In this document: piece by piece, positions 43,930 to 54,217 of the stretch | How positions within the stretch are numbered: the stretch's first letter is position 1 | Layout of the letters: every line of letters starts with the position of its first letter | From: Vicingaceae bacterium | Lineage (GTDB): Bacteria; Bacteroidota; Bacteroidia; Flavobacteriales_E; Vicingaceae | Assembly: GCA_018402765.1 (NCBI GenBank) | Contig: JAGYIE010000001.1 | Coordinates: 434,001-498,000 of the forward strand | DNA: 64,000 nucleotides | Reading direction: 5' to 3' | Translations under genes and position numbers: made by a program | The notes under the pieces: model-generated | Seen by the model: only the letters and a program-made list of their open reading frames with translations | Databases searched by the model: none | Told to the model about the DNA's origin: nothing

Positions 43930-46900
43930 TTAGCCAACATTATACACCACGCCAGGCATATTATCTAAGGTATCTAAAACCTCATCAGTCAATGATATCT
44001 TTTTACTCCTAGAGGTTAGTAAAACCGTATTTTTCTCTTTTCGATCAATTAAATTCATAGAAAATTTACAATTTCCTGTATTTGAATTTACGATAGTATC
44101 TATTTGTCTAATAAAAGCTTCACTTACCTCATCTATATTGATATCTAAGGTAATCGACTTGGTCATTTTATCTTTGATTTCCGCAAGTAATTCTACTCGA
44201 TTAAATTTAAATTCATGTTTGGTTTTATCCCATTTTCCGGGCTCTATAGAACCTACAACATATAAAAACCAACCTTGGTTTAAGTAACCTTTAAATTTTA
44301 CATACTCATCGCCAAACATGAAAAATTTATACGCATCTTGGTAATCTTCTAATGTTAAAATGCCAAAGGGTTTTCCATTTTTTGTCATTCGGTGCACAAC
44401 CTCAGTTACTATACCTGCCATTTTAAGCTCTTTTTTCCCTTTTAATGCCTCAAAATTGTGCAACTCCTTTATAGTAACATTACAAAACTGCTCAATTTCA
44501 AATTTAAAATCATCAAGTGGATGTCCCGAGAGGTAAATTCCAACTACTTCCTTTTCTTTAGAAAGCTTTTCCATTGTGCCCCACTCTGTTGCTCTTGGAA
44601 TTTCAGGTTCCGGCATATCCACTTCGGATGCTTCACCAAAAAGTGAAACCTGAGAAGAATGCAATGCTTCTTGGTGGGTACTCCCGAACTTTAATGCTTT
44701 CTCAAGGAAAGTCATTCCGTCACCTGTATCAGAAAAATATACGGCCCGATGGATTTTTTCAAATGAATCAAAACCTCCTGCAAATGCCATATTTTCAAAA
44801 GTACGCTTGTTTGCTGCTCTTAAATCTACCCGTTTTGTTAAATCAAAAATTGAAACAAAATTTCCATTTTCCTTTCGCTCATTAACAATAGCTTCTACAG
44901 CTCCTTCCCCTACTCCTTTAACAGCACCTAATCCAAAGCGTATTTCTCCGTTTTTATTTACAGTAAATTTATAGGTACTTTCATTTACATCAGGGCCTAA
45001 TACAGGTGTCCCCATGCGACGACATTCTTCCATAAAGAAGGTAATCTTCTTTATATCGTTCATATTATTGGTCAATACTGCAGCCATATACTCAGCAGGA
45101 TAATTTGCTTTCAAGTACCCTGTTTGAAAGGCCACTACAGAATATGCTGCTGAGTGAGAACGGTTAAATCCATACTCCGCAAACTTCATCATGATATCAA
45201 AAACATCTGATGACTTCTTTTTATCAACTTGATGAATCTTGTATGCGCCTTCAACAAATTTTTCTTTTTGTTGCTGCATCACGTCCATCTTCTTCTTGCC
45301 CATGGCTCGTCTAAGCAAATCTGCTTCACCCAAAGAATAGCCTGCCATTATCTGTCCTGCTTGCATAATCTGCTCTTGGTACACCATAATACCGTTGGTG
45401 TCCTTTAAAATATCCTTCAACAGCTCATGCGGGTATTCAACCTCAACATCTCCTCTTTTCCGCTGTATAAACAATTCAATAAACTGCATTGGTCCGGGAC
45501 GATACAATGCATTCATCGCAATCAAATCTTCAATATCGGTTGGCTTTAAGTCTTTGAGGTGTTTCTGCATGCCAGCCGACTCAAACTGAAATGTACCATT
45601 CGTTTCACCTCGCTGATAAAGCTCATAGGTCTTTACATCGTCCAAAGGAATTTCATCTGGATCAATTTCTACTCCATAATTTTCTTTGATTAGCGCTATT
45701 GCATCACGGATAATCGTTAATGTTTTTAACCCTAAAAAGTCCATTTTTAGGAGACCTGCGGCTTCTACTACCTTATTGTCATATTGAGTAACCAATAATT
45801 CAGAATCTTTAGAAGTACAAACAGGAATATAATTGGTTATATCATCAGGAGAAATAATAACTCCACAGGCATGAATTCCAGTATTTCTTACAGAGCCCTC
45901 GAGCTTTTTTGCGTGATTTAATGTAACTGCAAAAATATCACTACCGGCGGCAATGCTTCTCATTTGATTGGCTTGTTCTTGTTGCTCTGCATTTAGCATT
46001 TTCTTCAATGATTCTTCAGTAGAACCAAAAACTTTAGCTAAAGAGATATCAGGTACCATTTTGGTTAACTTCTCTACATCGGGAAGTGGAATATCTAGAA
46101 CTCTACCCACGTCTTTTATTGATGACTTTGCAGCCATAGAACCATAGGTAATAATTTGAGCAACTTGATTTTTACCATACTTCTTTACAACGTAATCGAT
46201 AATTTTAGATCGACCGTCGTCATCAAAGTCAATATCAATATCAGGCATGGAAACCCGCTCAGGATTTAGGAATCGCTCAAAAAGTAGTTTATACTTGATT
46301 GGGTCAATGTTAGTTATTCCAACACAAAAGGCTACTGCAGAACCTGCTGCAGAACCTCGTCCGGGACCAACTGAAACACCTAAATCTCTGGCAACCGTTG
46401 TAAAATCCTGAACAATTAAGAAGTAACCTGGAAATCCCATGTCTTTGATAATTCTTAATTCAAAATCTAATCGCTCTTGAATTTCTGCCGTAATGACTCC
46501 ATATCGCTTTCTTGCTCCTATAAAGGTTAGGTGCTTTAGGTAGTCATCTTGTGATATAAAACCCTCAGGTAAAGTGTAATTCGGAAGTAATATATCCCGT
46601 TTAAGTTCAGGGGAAGTAATTTTATCTACAATTAGGTTTGTATTGTCTATCGCTTCAGGAATATCCTGAAATATAGCTTTCATCTCAGCCGTAGTCTTGA
46701 AATAAAACTCATGATTTGGAAAACCAAAACGAAAGCCTTTACCATACCCTCTCGGTGTACTTAACTTATCTCCAGTATTAACACAAAGTAAAATATCATG
46801 AGCAAGCCAATCCTCTTCTTCTATATAATGAGAGTCATTTGTAGCAATTAAAGGAACACCATATTTTTTTGACCATTTTATAAGAATTTGATTAACATCC

Positions 46901-47475
46901 TCTTGTGTCATTCCTGTATTGTCAATCTCTCCTAAGTCATGACGTTGGATTTCAATATAATAATCGTCTCCAAAGATCTCAAACCACTCTTTAAAAACTT
47001 CTTCTCCTTTTTCTTCTCCTTCATTTAATATAGTCTGCTGCACTTCTGAAGCGATGCAACAGGTAGTAGCAATCAAACCTTCTTTGTATTGACTTAACAG
47101 CTGTTTATCAATTCGTGGAAACTTACCGTATAGTCCCTCTAAAAAACCTAAAGAACACAGTTTTGACAAATTCTGATATCCACGTTGATCTTTTGCGAGC
47201 AATAGTTGGTGGTATCGTTTATCTTTGTCTCCTTTAGTAAACTCTCTTTTAAACCGATCTTCTACTAAATAAAATTCACATCCTACAATTGGTTTAATTC
47301 CAGCTTCTGCAGCTTCAGCTACAAACTGAAAAGCCCCAAACATATTCCCATGATCTGTTAAAGCTATTCCAGGCATTCCATCTGCCTTTGCTTTAGCCAT
47401 CATCCCGGGTATAGATGCTGCTCCATCTAATAATGAGAACTGGGAATGACAGTGAAGATGAGAAAATTTACACAT
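43930..47475 (-). CDS. dnaE: DNA polymerase III alpha subunit
   Basis: The replicative polymerase catalytic subunit, 1,181 residues. A PHP domain with metal-binding His residues (SHLHCHSQFSLLDGAA, LTDHGNM) leads to the Pol III core: PGRGSAAGSAVAFCVGI, the catalytic pair in MPDIDIDFDDDGR (near residue 410) and KMDFLGLKTL. The clamp-binding motif SQVSLFGE lies near residue 940, followed by an OB fold (IVTEVVHRMTKNGKPFGILT). The length is close to E. coli DnaE (1,160) and, from memory, shorter than many Flavobacteriia DnaE proteins, which carry insertions. No intein is seen. Confidence 0.95.
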   Translation of the reverse strand: MCKFSHLHCHSQFSLLDGAASIPGMMAKAKADGMPGIALTDHGNMFGAFQFVAEAAEAGIKPIVGCEFYLVEDRFKREFTKGDKDKRYHQLLLAKDQRGYQNLSKLCSLGFLEGLYGKFPRIDKQLLSQYKEGLIATTCCIASEVQQTILNEGEEKGEEVFKEWFEIFGDDYYIEIQRHDLGEIDNTGMTQEDVNQILIKWSKKYGVPLIATNDSHYIEEEDWLAHDILLCVNTGDKLSTPRGYGKGFRFGFPNHEFYFKTTAEMKAIFQDIPEAIDNTNLIVDKITSPELKRDILLPNYTLPEGFISQDDYLKHLTFIGARKRYGVITAEIQERLDFELRIIKDMGFPGYFLIVQDFTTVARDLGVSVGPGRGSAAGSAVAFCVGITNIDPIKYKLLFERFLNPERVSMPDIDIDFDDDGRSKIIDYVVKKYGKNQVAQIITYGSMAAKSSIKDVGRVLDIPLPDVEKLTKMVPDISLAKVFGSTEESLKKMLNAEQQEQANQMRSIAAGSDIFAVTLNHAKKLEGSVRNTGIHACGVIISPDDITNYIPVCTSKDSELLVTQYDNKVVEAAGLLKMDFLGLKTLTIIRDAIALIKENYGVEIDPDEIPLDDVKTYELYQRGETNGTFQFESAGMQKHLKDLKPTDIEDLIAMNALYRPGPMQFIELFIQRKRGDVEVEYPHELLKDILKDTNGIMVYQEQIMQAGQIMAGYSLGEADLLRRAMGKKKMDVMQQQKEKFVEGAYKIHQVDKKKSSDVFDIMMKFAEYGFNRSHSAAYSVVAFQTGYLKANYPAEYMAAVLTNNMNDIKKITFFMEECRRMGTPVLGPDVNESTYKFTVNKNGEIRFGLGAVKGVGEGAVEAIVNERKENGNFVSIFDLTKRVDLRAANKRTFENMAFAGGFDSFEKIHRAVYFSDTGDGMTFLEKALKFGSTHQEALHSSQVSLFGEASEVDMPEPEIPRATEWGTMEKLSKEKEVVGIYLSGHPLDDFKFEIEQFCNVTIKELHNFEALKGKKELKMAGIVTEVVHRMTKNGKPFGILTLEDYQDAYKFFMFGDEYVKFKGYLNQGWFLYVVGSIEPGKWDKTKHEFKFNRVELLAEIKDKMTKSITLDINIDEVSEAFIRQIDTIVNSNTGNCKFSMNLIDRKEKNTVLLTSRSKKISLTDEVLDTLDNMPGVVYNVG

Positions 47476-47610
47476 AAATTAAAGGATTTTGTAAGGTACT
47501 CCGACAAATTCAAAAATACGCCTACTCGATTAGATTTCTTAATGATGTTGATAATTATGGAAAACTATTCTTTTACTTTTCTACTGTACTTTATCATAGT
47601 CTAGCTAATT

Positions 47611-47618
47611 TAGTTTTG
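47611..47618 (+). promoter_or_regulatory. Possible -7 element of the TonB-dependent receptor gene
   Basis: TAGTTTTG, an exact TAnnTTTG, 32 bp before the ATG. No -33 TTG at the usual distance. Confidence 0.35.
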
Positions 47619-47650
47619 ATATAATCTTTAATATTGCGCGCCAAAAAGAC

Positions 47651-49624
47651 ATGAGCGTATCTAAAATTAGCTTATTAGCTACTATACTTACACTTAACTT
47701 ACCAGTTGTATTTTCTCAAACCACGGTGAATGTAGGTGAGGCTGTTGTCTCAGCTAGTCGGGTAGAGATTAAAAGCAATGAAATATCTAAATCCATAACA
47801 GTAATCACAAGAGAAGAGATAGAAAAGTCTCCTGTAAGCTCTGTAAATGAATTATTAAAATATGCCTTAAATGTAGATGTTCGTCAGAGAGGTATGAGCG
47901 GTGTTCAAGCTGATTTAGGAATACGAGGCTCTAATTTCTCTCAAGTTCTGATTTTGCTTAATGGTATTCGTATGAATGATGCTCAAACTGGACATTTTAA
48001 TATGAACCTACCTATTGAGCTTTTAGACGTAGAACGAATTGAAATATTGTATGGCGGTGCGTCAAGAATCTATGGTGATGGTGCTTTTGCAGGAGCTATA
48101 AATATAATCACCAGAAATGCTGAAAAAAGTAATGTGAAAGCTATTGCAGAACTTGGAGACTACAAATGGAATCAGATTGGTATACAAGCAAATATAGCAC
48201 AAGAAAACCACAGTCATTCTTTAAGCCTGCTGCATAAAGGCAGTGATGGTGAATACAGAAATACAGACTTTGAACAACGAAATATATTTTGGCAATCTCA
48301 GTTTAAAAATAAGAATGGCAACTTGAAAATAAACCTCGGCCAAAATGAGAAAAGTTTTGGTGCACAGAATTTTTATAGTGTTCGGTTTCCTTATCAATAC
48401 GAAAAGAATAAATTACAATTCTTTTCGGCGAAGGGAAACTATAGATTTAATAAGTTAACCCTAACAGGTAGTTTCTATTCTAGAGTGCATTTTGACCGTT
48501 TTGAATTATTTAGAGAAGGAGAAGGTTACTATGGTAGAAATGCTGATGGTACCTTTAGAAATTTGGAGACTAATGATACAATAACATGGTATTCAGGACA
48601 CAATTATCATAAGTCAACTACTATTGGTGGCGATCTAAATGCCTCCTATCAATCAAAATTAGGAACAACCAGCTTAGGTTATGAATTTAGAAAGGAAAGT
48701 ATTCTTAGTAATGCACTAGGTATGCCGATAACCAACAGTGTAGCAGTAAAAGGTGAGCATCCATCTGCTTTTTACACTAAAGAAGATTGGAGGGAAAATC
48801 ATAGTGTATTTGTAGAACAGAATTTATCTTTCGAAAAACTATTTATTTCAGCGGGAGCTTTATTGAATATAAATAGCCGTTTTGATGAAAGTATTTATAG
48901 TGGAATTGATTTAGGTTATCAATTTTCTAAACGATTTCGTGCATACTCAAGTATCAATAAATCATTCCGGTTTCCATCATTTACAGATTTATATTACAGT
49001 TTAGGTGGTGCAGTAGGAAGTATCGACTTAAAACCAGAAGAATCGATTAATTATGAGATTGGAGGAAATTATAAAACACCTTATTTAGTTGCACAAGCTG
49101 CCGTGTTTATCCGTGACGGTAAAAATTTAATTGATTGGGTAAGGTTCAATGGAAATGACACCATTAAGGCGGCTAATTTGACAGAAGTAACGCTTTATGG
49201 TGTTGAAGCTTCTATTAAATATTCATTTACTAAATGGTTGGGTGACAATAGTTTTATTCAAACAGCTTCTCTCAATACTGCCTTCTTAACTTCTGATACA
49301 TTAAGTACAGGTTTTGAATCTAATTACGTATTAGACTATTTAACTACCCAAATGAATCTAGGCTTAAATTTTAGACTAGCAGAGCAAACTCAATTAAATT
49401 GGATGATTCGATATCAGGAAAGGGTTGGCAATTATTTTGATGCTGCAGGTAATAGTAATCAATTTGGCAGTCAAGTGATTTCAGACATGAGCGTTAGTCA
49501 ACAAATCAAGAATTTGAAGCTTTACTTACAGATATCTAATTTATTCGATGAAAAGTATATTGATATTGGAAATGTAAGAATGCCCGGACGATTATTTAGA
49601 CTAGGAATAAAAGCAAATTTATAA
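47651..49624 (+). CDS. TonB-dependent outer-membrane receptor, BtuB-like
   Basis: A 657-residue receptor with a signal peptide (1-22), a short N-terminal strand EAVVSASRVE (TonB box region), a plug domain (ITVITREEIEKSPVSSVNELL, LGIRGSNFSQVLILLNGIRM, ERIEILYGGASRIYGDGAFAGAINI) and a 22-strand-type barrel ending in FRLGIKANL with a terminal Leu after alternating residues. The plug resembles cobalamin or iron-siderophore receptors, but no B12 riboswitch or Fur box is recognisable upstream, so the ligand is open. It is not a SusC homologue: there is no SusD partner and no N-terminal carboxypeptidase-like domain. Confidence 0.9.
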   Translation: MSVSKISLLATILTLNLPVVFSQTTVNVGEAVVSASRVEIKSNEISKSITVITREEIEKSPVSSVNELLKYALNVDVRQRGMSGVQADLGIRGSNFSQVLILLNGIRMNDAQTGHFNMNLPIELLDVERIEILYGGASRIYGDGAFAGAINIITRNAEKSNVKAIAELGDYKWNQIGIQANIAQENHSHSLSLLHKGSDGEYRNTDFEQRNIFWQSQFKNKNGNLKINLGQNEKSFGAQNFYSVRFPYQYEKNKLQFFSAKGNYRFNKLTLTGSFYSRVHFDRFELFREGEGYYGRNADGTFRNLETNDTITWYSGHNYHKSTTIGGDLNASYQSKLGTTSLGYEFRKESILSNALGMPITNSVAVKGEHPSAFYTKEDWRENHSVFVEQNLSFEKLFISAGALLNINSRFDESIYSGIDLGYQFSKRFRAYSSINKSFRFPSFTDLYYSLGGAVGSIDLKPEESINYEIGGNYKTPYLVAQAAVFIRDGKNLIDWVRFNGNDTIKAANLTEVTLYGVEASIKYSFTKWLGDNSFIQTASLNTAFLTSDTLSTGFESNYVLDYLTTQMNLGLNFRLAEQTQLNWMIRYQERVGNYFDAAGNSNQFGSQVISDMSVSQQIKNLKLYLQISNLFDEKYIDIGNVRMPGRLFRLGIKANL

Positions 49625-49668
49625 TAATCAATTAAATCCCTTATTAAGTTATTATGAGTTTTATCGTT

Positions 49669-50241
49669 TTAGTTCAATAAAAATTCGACTAGTTTTTTCA
49701 CTGCTAAGCCTCTATGGCTGATCTCTGTCTTTTCTTCTATAGTCATTTGAGCAAAACTTCGATCATAGCCATTAGGCTTAAAAATAGGATCATAGCCAAA
49801 GCCTTCTTTTCCTCTTCGCTGCTCCAGTATTTCTCCTTTACAAACACCTTCAAAAGAATACTCCTTACCATCCAGAATAAGTGCTACTACCGTCCTGAAT
49901 TGAGCTTTCCGATTGGATTTTTCTTTTAAGGCATTCAACAACTTATCTATGTTGTCTTCAGGATTACAAGCCTCCCCTGCATATCTAGCGGAATAAACTC
50001 CAGGAGCTCCATCTAGAACTTCAACTTCCAATCCGGTGTCGTCAGCAAAGCAGTTTTTTCCTGTGGCTTTATAAATAGCTCTAACTTTTAAGAATGCATT
50101 ACCAATTAAAGTCGTCTCTGTTTCTTGTATCTCATCAGTAAAGCCGATCTCAGACAAACTTTTGACCGAAAAATTAGATCCAAGCTGACTTTTTATTTCT
50201 TTGGTTTTATTCGGGTTATGTGTAGCAAAAATAATTTCCAT
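49669..50241 (-). CDS. rdgB: XTP/dITP diphosphatase
   Basis: A 190-residue Ham1/RdgB enzyme that hydrolyses non-canonical purine nucleotides (dITP, XTP) to monophosphates, cleaning the nucleotide pool. Conserved motifs: THNPNKTKEI (7-16), the acidic metal/base pocket NCFADDTGLEVE with Asp67/Asp68, GAPGVYSARYAG, GFGYDPIFKPNG and ISHRGLAVKKL. It lies 23 bp after the stop of the 1,147-residue T9SS protein gene; co-transcription is possible but may be accidental. Confidence 0.95.
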   Translation of the reverse strand: MEIIFATHNPNKTKEIKSQLGSNFSVKSLSEIGFTDEIQETETTLIGNAFLKVRAIYKATGKNCFADDTGLEVEVLDGAPGVYSARYAGEACNPEDNIDKLLNALKEKSNRKAQFRTVVALILDGKEYSFEGVCKGEILEQRRGKEGFGYDPIFKPNGYDRSFAQMTIEEKTEISHRGLAVKKLVEFLLN

Positions 50242-50264
50242 TCTACTTCTTAAACAGATTATAA

Positions 50265-53200
50265 TTATTGTTTTATAAAAGGAAGCTTATACTTTGCACC
50301 CTTATAATCGACGATTAGGTAGTACATTCCGTTCATAAATTCAGCACTAGGCACCGTAAATCTATAAAATCCCTTCTCTCTGGACTCACCAAATAAGTAG
50401 GCTTGCTCTTTACCCATATTATCATATACTCTAGCTACAATATCCCCTTTAGCTGGGACTACCATCTCTACGAAAAGATCCTGAGTTGTTGGATTTGGAA
50501 ATGCCTTTAAAAATAATCGATTAGTTGTTCCCTTTACGCAAATTTCATTCTTCAATAAATCTAAATCGGAGATGTCATTTACTGCCAATATCTCTACGCA
50601 AGTAAAATCATTGGTTTGATTTCCGCTTAAAACAACAGAGGAAGTAAATTCCGTATAAATAAAATCATTTGGAAAGAGTTGCCCTCTCCATGTCTCTTCT
50701 AGCCGATAACTAGAGTTTAAGTTTGCCAACATTCTAACACTATTGATTTCATTATTTCCTGTATTGATTAACACCACACCCACTCTTACTAGATTATTTG
50801 TTTGATCAACTATAATTGTATCTAAAAATAAATTCAAATTTGGTGTATTAGCAGTTATCATTCTATGCATAGAATCAATACAACCAAATTGATTTTCAAT
50901 AACTAGATTCATGGTATAGTTCCCTGTGTCCGTGTAAGCATAATTAGGTTTAATAACAAAAGCAGAATCTCCGTTTCCAAACGACCAATTATAGTTATTT
51001 GAGGGAGTAACCGTATCAAATTTAATTGCGAATGGAATAGCACCAAGATACGTTTCTAAGTTAAAAAATGCTTTGGGATTGTCTCTAACTGGGATATTTT
51101 GGCTGGAAGTATCTTTGCAGTTTTTTGCAGAGGTAACAATCTGTGTCAAATTAAAATCACCCAACTGATTTAACTGAAAAGATGGATTTTGAAGGTTAGA
51201 TGAATCGGTATATTGGGCCTGTTGAAGTTGATAGTTCCATTGATTAATAGTTGTTCTTCTGACAGTAGACAAATCAGTGACTTTACCAAAGTTATTTAAA
51301 CAAAATTCTGATGTTGAGAAACTGGCAACTGGCTTATCATTCATTTCAAATTGGCGCTTAATAGTTGCACTACAACCTTTATCTGTAGTTACATCAAGCT
51401 GAACTAAATAAAACTTAGCGATACTGTAATATATTGTAGGGTTTAGACTATTGGCATTGGTATTATTTCCAAAATTCCAATTGATAGAAGCCAATTGATC
51501 GCCTGCAGGCAACTGAGTTTGGTTAGTAAAGTAAGTAGAATCTGATAAGCAATTTCCGACTACACTATAATCAGGAACAGGTATTCCATTTATTTTTAAA
51601 TTTTTAAATGTAGTATCCTTACACCCTAAACCAGATTCTACGATTAATCTTACAGGATAATTTTTTGCGGTATTGAAAATAAAGCTTGGATTCCTGCTAG
51701 CACTAGAATCGGTAGGCTGAGTAGGATCGTTAAACTTCCAATTAAAACGTGAAAGTCCTCCGGAAGAAACTTTAGAGGTATCGGTAAAAAATACCGTATC
51801 TCCAACGCAAGCTAATGAATTTGTAAAACCTGCTATTGGCTTAGGATTAACCAATAATTGCTTGGTAATAGAGTCTGAACAATTCGCGTCAGTCTCTACG
51901 TATAAAGAAACAGAATATGACTGAGCTGATGAATAATAAGTGCTTGTATTTTGGGTAGTGTCAGTTAGACCATTTCCAAAATTCCATCGCCATTTGTTTA
52001 TGACACCTAAGGTGGGATTTTGTGAGTTATCGATAAAAATAGCGCTATCACCAAAACAAATATTTGGTGCAGTAAAATTGGCTGTAGGCGTGTTTCCACT
52101 GATGGTGATATGAATGCTGTCTCTGACTGTGCATTCACCTGAAGTAACATCAACCCAATATACACCGCTAGCTTGTGGAAGTATTCGAGGTGAAGTTTGA
52201 TTGGTATTCCAGAGATAACTTGAAATTCCTGCAAGATTAGTCGTTAAACCAATATCATACCCTAAACATAATGATGTGTCAGGCCCGAGTGAAACGTTTG
52301 CGAGTGTAGAATCAAAAGCAACCGTAATGGTATCTGAATCGATAAAACAATTATTCGCATCTGTAACTCTCACATAATAATCACCAGGCTGAGAGATGCT
52401 TAACAAAGAGTCCGTAGTGGTATTACTCCATAAAAAGCTGTATTCATTTTTTGATAGTTCTGTATCCCACACATAGGACTCTCCTATGCAAAGGGTAAGA
52501 TCAATTTCAGGCTTTAATGGAGTGGTTACATAGATTTCATCGGTATACGAGCATCCAAAATTATTTACAACGGTTAGTTGATAGGTATTCCCTGGAGTTA
52601 GAAAAGAAGCACTAGTAGTGTCTCCATTACTCCATCGGTAAGAGGTGAAATTGGTATCTACTTGTACAAGTGTATCGCAAAAACCTGAGCTAACTTGTAT
52701 GTCAGGACCCAACGAGAGTGTATTGGAGTATTTTTGGCAGAAATAATTAATTACAATTTCATGTGTAGAGTCAGTCAATGGACTTGAGAAACCGATTATA
52801 TCTCCAATATTTCCTAGCCAATAACGGCCAGGTAATTTAGCATCACTACCTATCAACAATCCAGAATTAACCGGATACGTTCCACTAGTTCTTCTACCAT
52901 AAATTAACTTGTAATCATTTAGTGGACTAAAATCATTTGTATTTTTAGAATTAATATAAATCATATTGGAGAAAACCTGCGATGCTCCAAATAGTTTAGT
53001 GTTAGACTGGGATCGAAAGATTATTCCTCCAACTCTACCATTAATTAGACCATTTAATGTCGTGAAATTTACTCCACCTGTCCAATTCGAAAGAGTATAA
53101 AGCCCTGACAGTCCTACAGAGTTTAAGATTGTCAAGTGATCATCAACTCCATCGAATGTTAAGATTCCACTATTATTTAAATTTGCAACAGCTGGATTCA

Positions 53201-53708
53201 TTGTTGGCATTAAAGAATCCACTGACTGAAAAGCATTATTAAATGTATCAACTAAATTAATCCACTTTTTGACACCATTGTTTTGGTTAAGTATCATACC
53301 AGTATCAGAAAGCAATAGTACATTAATATTGGGTAAGGTATAAAGGCTGTTAATAATAAATCTATTCGCCTTAGAAGATGCTAATATTTTACTGCCTTGA
53401 ATTAATTCTACTTTCCAGTAATAAGGGCCAGCAATTGAGACCTTAAACGAATCTATTCTATATATTGTGTTATTGTTATGAATTACATTTTGAAAGGTTG
53501 AATCTAATGATAATTTTAAATTATAAGTTGTACTTAGAGATTCAAAGTCACTTTTATTCCACTCAAAAAACACATGATTATTGAACAAGTTCCTATTTAT
53601 TTCTGGTTTAATGATTGTAATAGAAACTTGAGAGACAGAAATAAGACAAAGAAAGAGACTAAAAGTAAGTAGAAAAAAATGCTTTCTTAAAGTACTCAAA
53701 TTAAACAT
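50265..53708 (-). CDS. PKD-rich T9SS-secreted surface protein (1,147 aa)
   Basis: A signal peptide (about 1-27, ending SVSQ) is followed by a fibronectin-like segment (30-110), then a LamG/concanavalin-like domain (SGILTFDGVDDHLTIL, near 180-345). Ig-like modules and four to five PKD domains come next, shown by WRWNFGNGLTDTT, FNWKFNDP, INWNFGNNTNANS and YNWSFGNGDSAFV, each closed by a phrase like VETDANCSD. The end is a T9SS sorting domain (LFLKAFPNPTTQDLFVEM ... YDNMGKEQAYLFG ... YYLIVDYKGAKYKLPFIKQ). Surface display by the T9SS is therefore predicted. The glycan or protein it binds is unknown. Confidence 0.9.
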   Translation of the reverse strand: MFNLSTLRKHFFLLTFSLFLCLISVSQVSITIIKPEINRNLFNNHVFFEWNKSDFESLSTTYNLKLSLDSTFQNVIHNNNTIYRIDSFKVSIAGPYYWKVELIQGSKILASSKANRFIINSLYTLPNINVLLLSDTGMILNQNNGVKKWINLVDTFNNAFQSVDSLMPTMNPAVANLNNSGILTFDGVDDHLTILNSVGLSGLYTLSNWTGGVNFTTLNGLINGRVGGIIFRSQSNTKLFGASQVFSNMIYINSKNTNDFSPLNDYKLIYGRRTSGTYPVNSGLLIGSDAKLPGRYWLGNIGDIIGFSSPLTDSTHEIVINYFCQKYSNTLSLGPDIQVSSGFCDTLVQVDTNFTSYRWSNGDTTSASFLTPGNTYQLTVVNNFGCSYTDEIYVTTPLKPEIDLTLCIGESYVWDTELSKNEYSFLWSNTTTDSLLSISQPGDYYVRVTDANNCFIDSDTITVAFDSTLANVSLGPDTSLCLGYDIGLTTNLAGISSYLWNTNQTSPRILPQASGVYWVDVTSGECTVRDSIHITISGNTPTANFTAPNICFGDSAIFIDNSQNPTLGVINKWRWNFGNGLTDTTQNTSTYYSSAQSYSVSLYVETDANCSDSITKQLLVNPKPIAGFTNSLACVGDTVFFTDTSKVSSGGLSRFNWKFNDPTQPTDSSASRNPSFIFNTAKNYPVRLIVESGLGCKDTTFKNLKINGIPVPDYSVVGNCLSDSTYFTNQTQLPAGDQLASINWNFGNNTNANSLNPTIYYSIAKFYLVQLDVTTDKGCSATIKRQFEMNDKPVASFSTSEFCLNNFGKVTDLSTVRRTTINQWNYQLQQAQYTDSSNLQNPSFQLNQLGDFNLTQIVTSAKNCKDTSSQNIPVRDNPKAFFNLETYLGAIPFAIKFDTVTPSNNYNWSFGNGDSAFVIKPNYAYTDTGNYTMNLVIENQFGCIDSMHRMITANTPNLNLFLDTIIVDQTNNLVRVGVVLINTGNNEINSVRMLANLNSSYRLEETWRGQLFPNDFIYTEFTSSVVLSGNQTNDFTCVEILAVNDISDLDLLKNEICVKGTTNRLFLKAFPNPTTQDLFVEMVVPAKGDIVARVYDNMGKEQAYLFGESREKGFYRFTVPSAEFMNGMYYLIVDYKGAKYKLPFIKQ

Positions 53709-53862
53709 GAAGCTAAAATTGGATATTAGATTATACTAAATAACAATTTATAAAATTAAGAAAATATTAAAAGCAAAATACTCTATATGTTTTTATTACA
53801 ATCATTTCTATTCTTACTCATTTCATCTTACTTTTGTATCCTAATGATTCGAATGTTTGTGT

Positions 53863-53872
53863 TATTTTCGCA
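53863..53872 (+). promoter_or_regulatory. Candidate promoter element of the polysaccharide locus leader
   Basis: TATTTTCGCA, a TAnnTT(T/C)G element with the CA extension shared with def, thrS, pckA and lpdA. It would start a leader of about 340 nt before the first glycosyltransferase. No -33 at the normal distance. Confidence 0.4.
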
Positions 53873-54025
53873 AAATAAATGCTATTTTTTTTGATATTTA
53901 AGAGCATAAGAAGACCTAGAAAGCTTTATTATGAAATTAATGAAACTGGTATTTAATGAATTTAATTAGAAAATTTAAAAAGATAACTTTAATAATTCAG
54001 AGAAAATGATCGTGTGTTGAGAAAT

Positions 54026-54067
54026 AAAATCAGTCTTATTACTAAACTGATTTTTAGTCAAAATCAG
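54026..54067 (+). promoter_or_regulatory. Two mutually exclusive hairpins, attenuator-like
   Basis: AAAATCAGT (54026-54034) can pair with ACTGATTTT (54046-54054), a 9-bp stem ending in a T-run. The middle arm CTGATTTT (54047-54054) can instead pair with AAAATCAG (54060-54067), an 8-bp stem with a 5-nt loop. Both cannot form together, as in an attenuator or RNA switch. It lies 150 nt before the first gene of the locus. Confidence 0.45.
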
Positions 54068-54217
54068 AATATCTATTTAAAGGCAGTACTTTTTCAATAA
54101 GAAGTGCTTGCATTTGAAACGACAGTTTAAACTTTTGATTTGTATCACTAAATTTACGGTGGTAAGAAAACCCCACTTAATTCTCTATCAACATAAAAAT
54201 AAAATGATTAATTAGTA

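Larger units (their letters stand above)
53709..54217. other. 509-bp intergenic region before the polysaccharide locus
   Basis: Very AT-rich and without a reading frame of note. It contains a candidate promoter element (53863-53872) on the plus strand and a pair of competing inverted repeats (54026-54067). Beyond 54070 nothing else is recognisable up to the first glycosyltransferase gene. Confidence 0.55.

Noticed and set aside
47476-47650. Cobalamin riboswitch before the BtuB-like receptor
   Set aside because: No B12-box-like sequence or sufficient folding potential in the 175 bp between dnaE and the receptor.
47651-49624. SusC-type glycan receptor of a polysaccharide-utilisation locus
   Set aside because: No SusD, no carboxypeptidase-like N-terminal domain and no glycoside hydrolases nearby.
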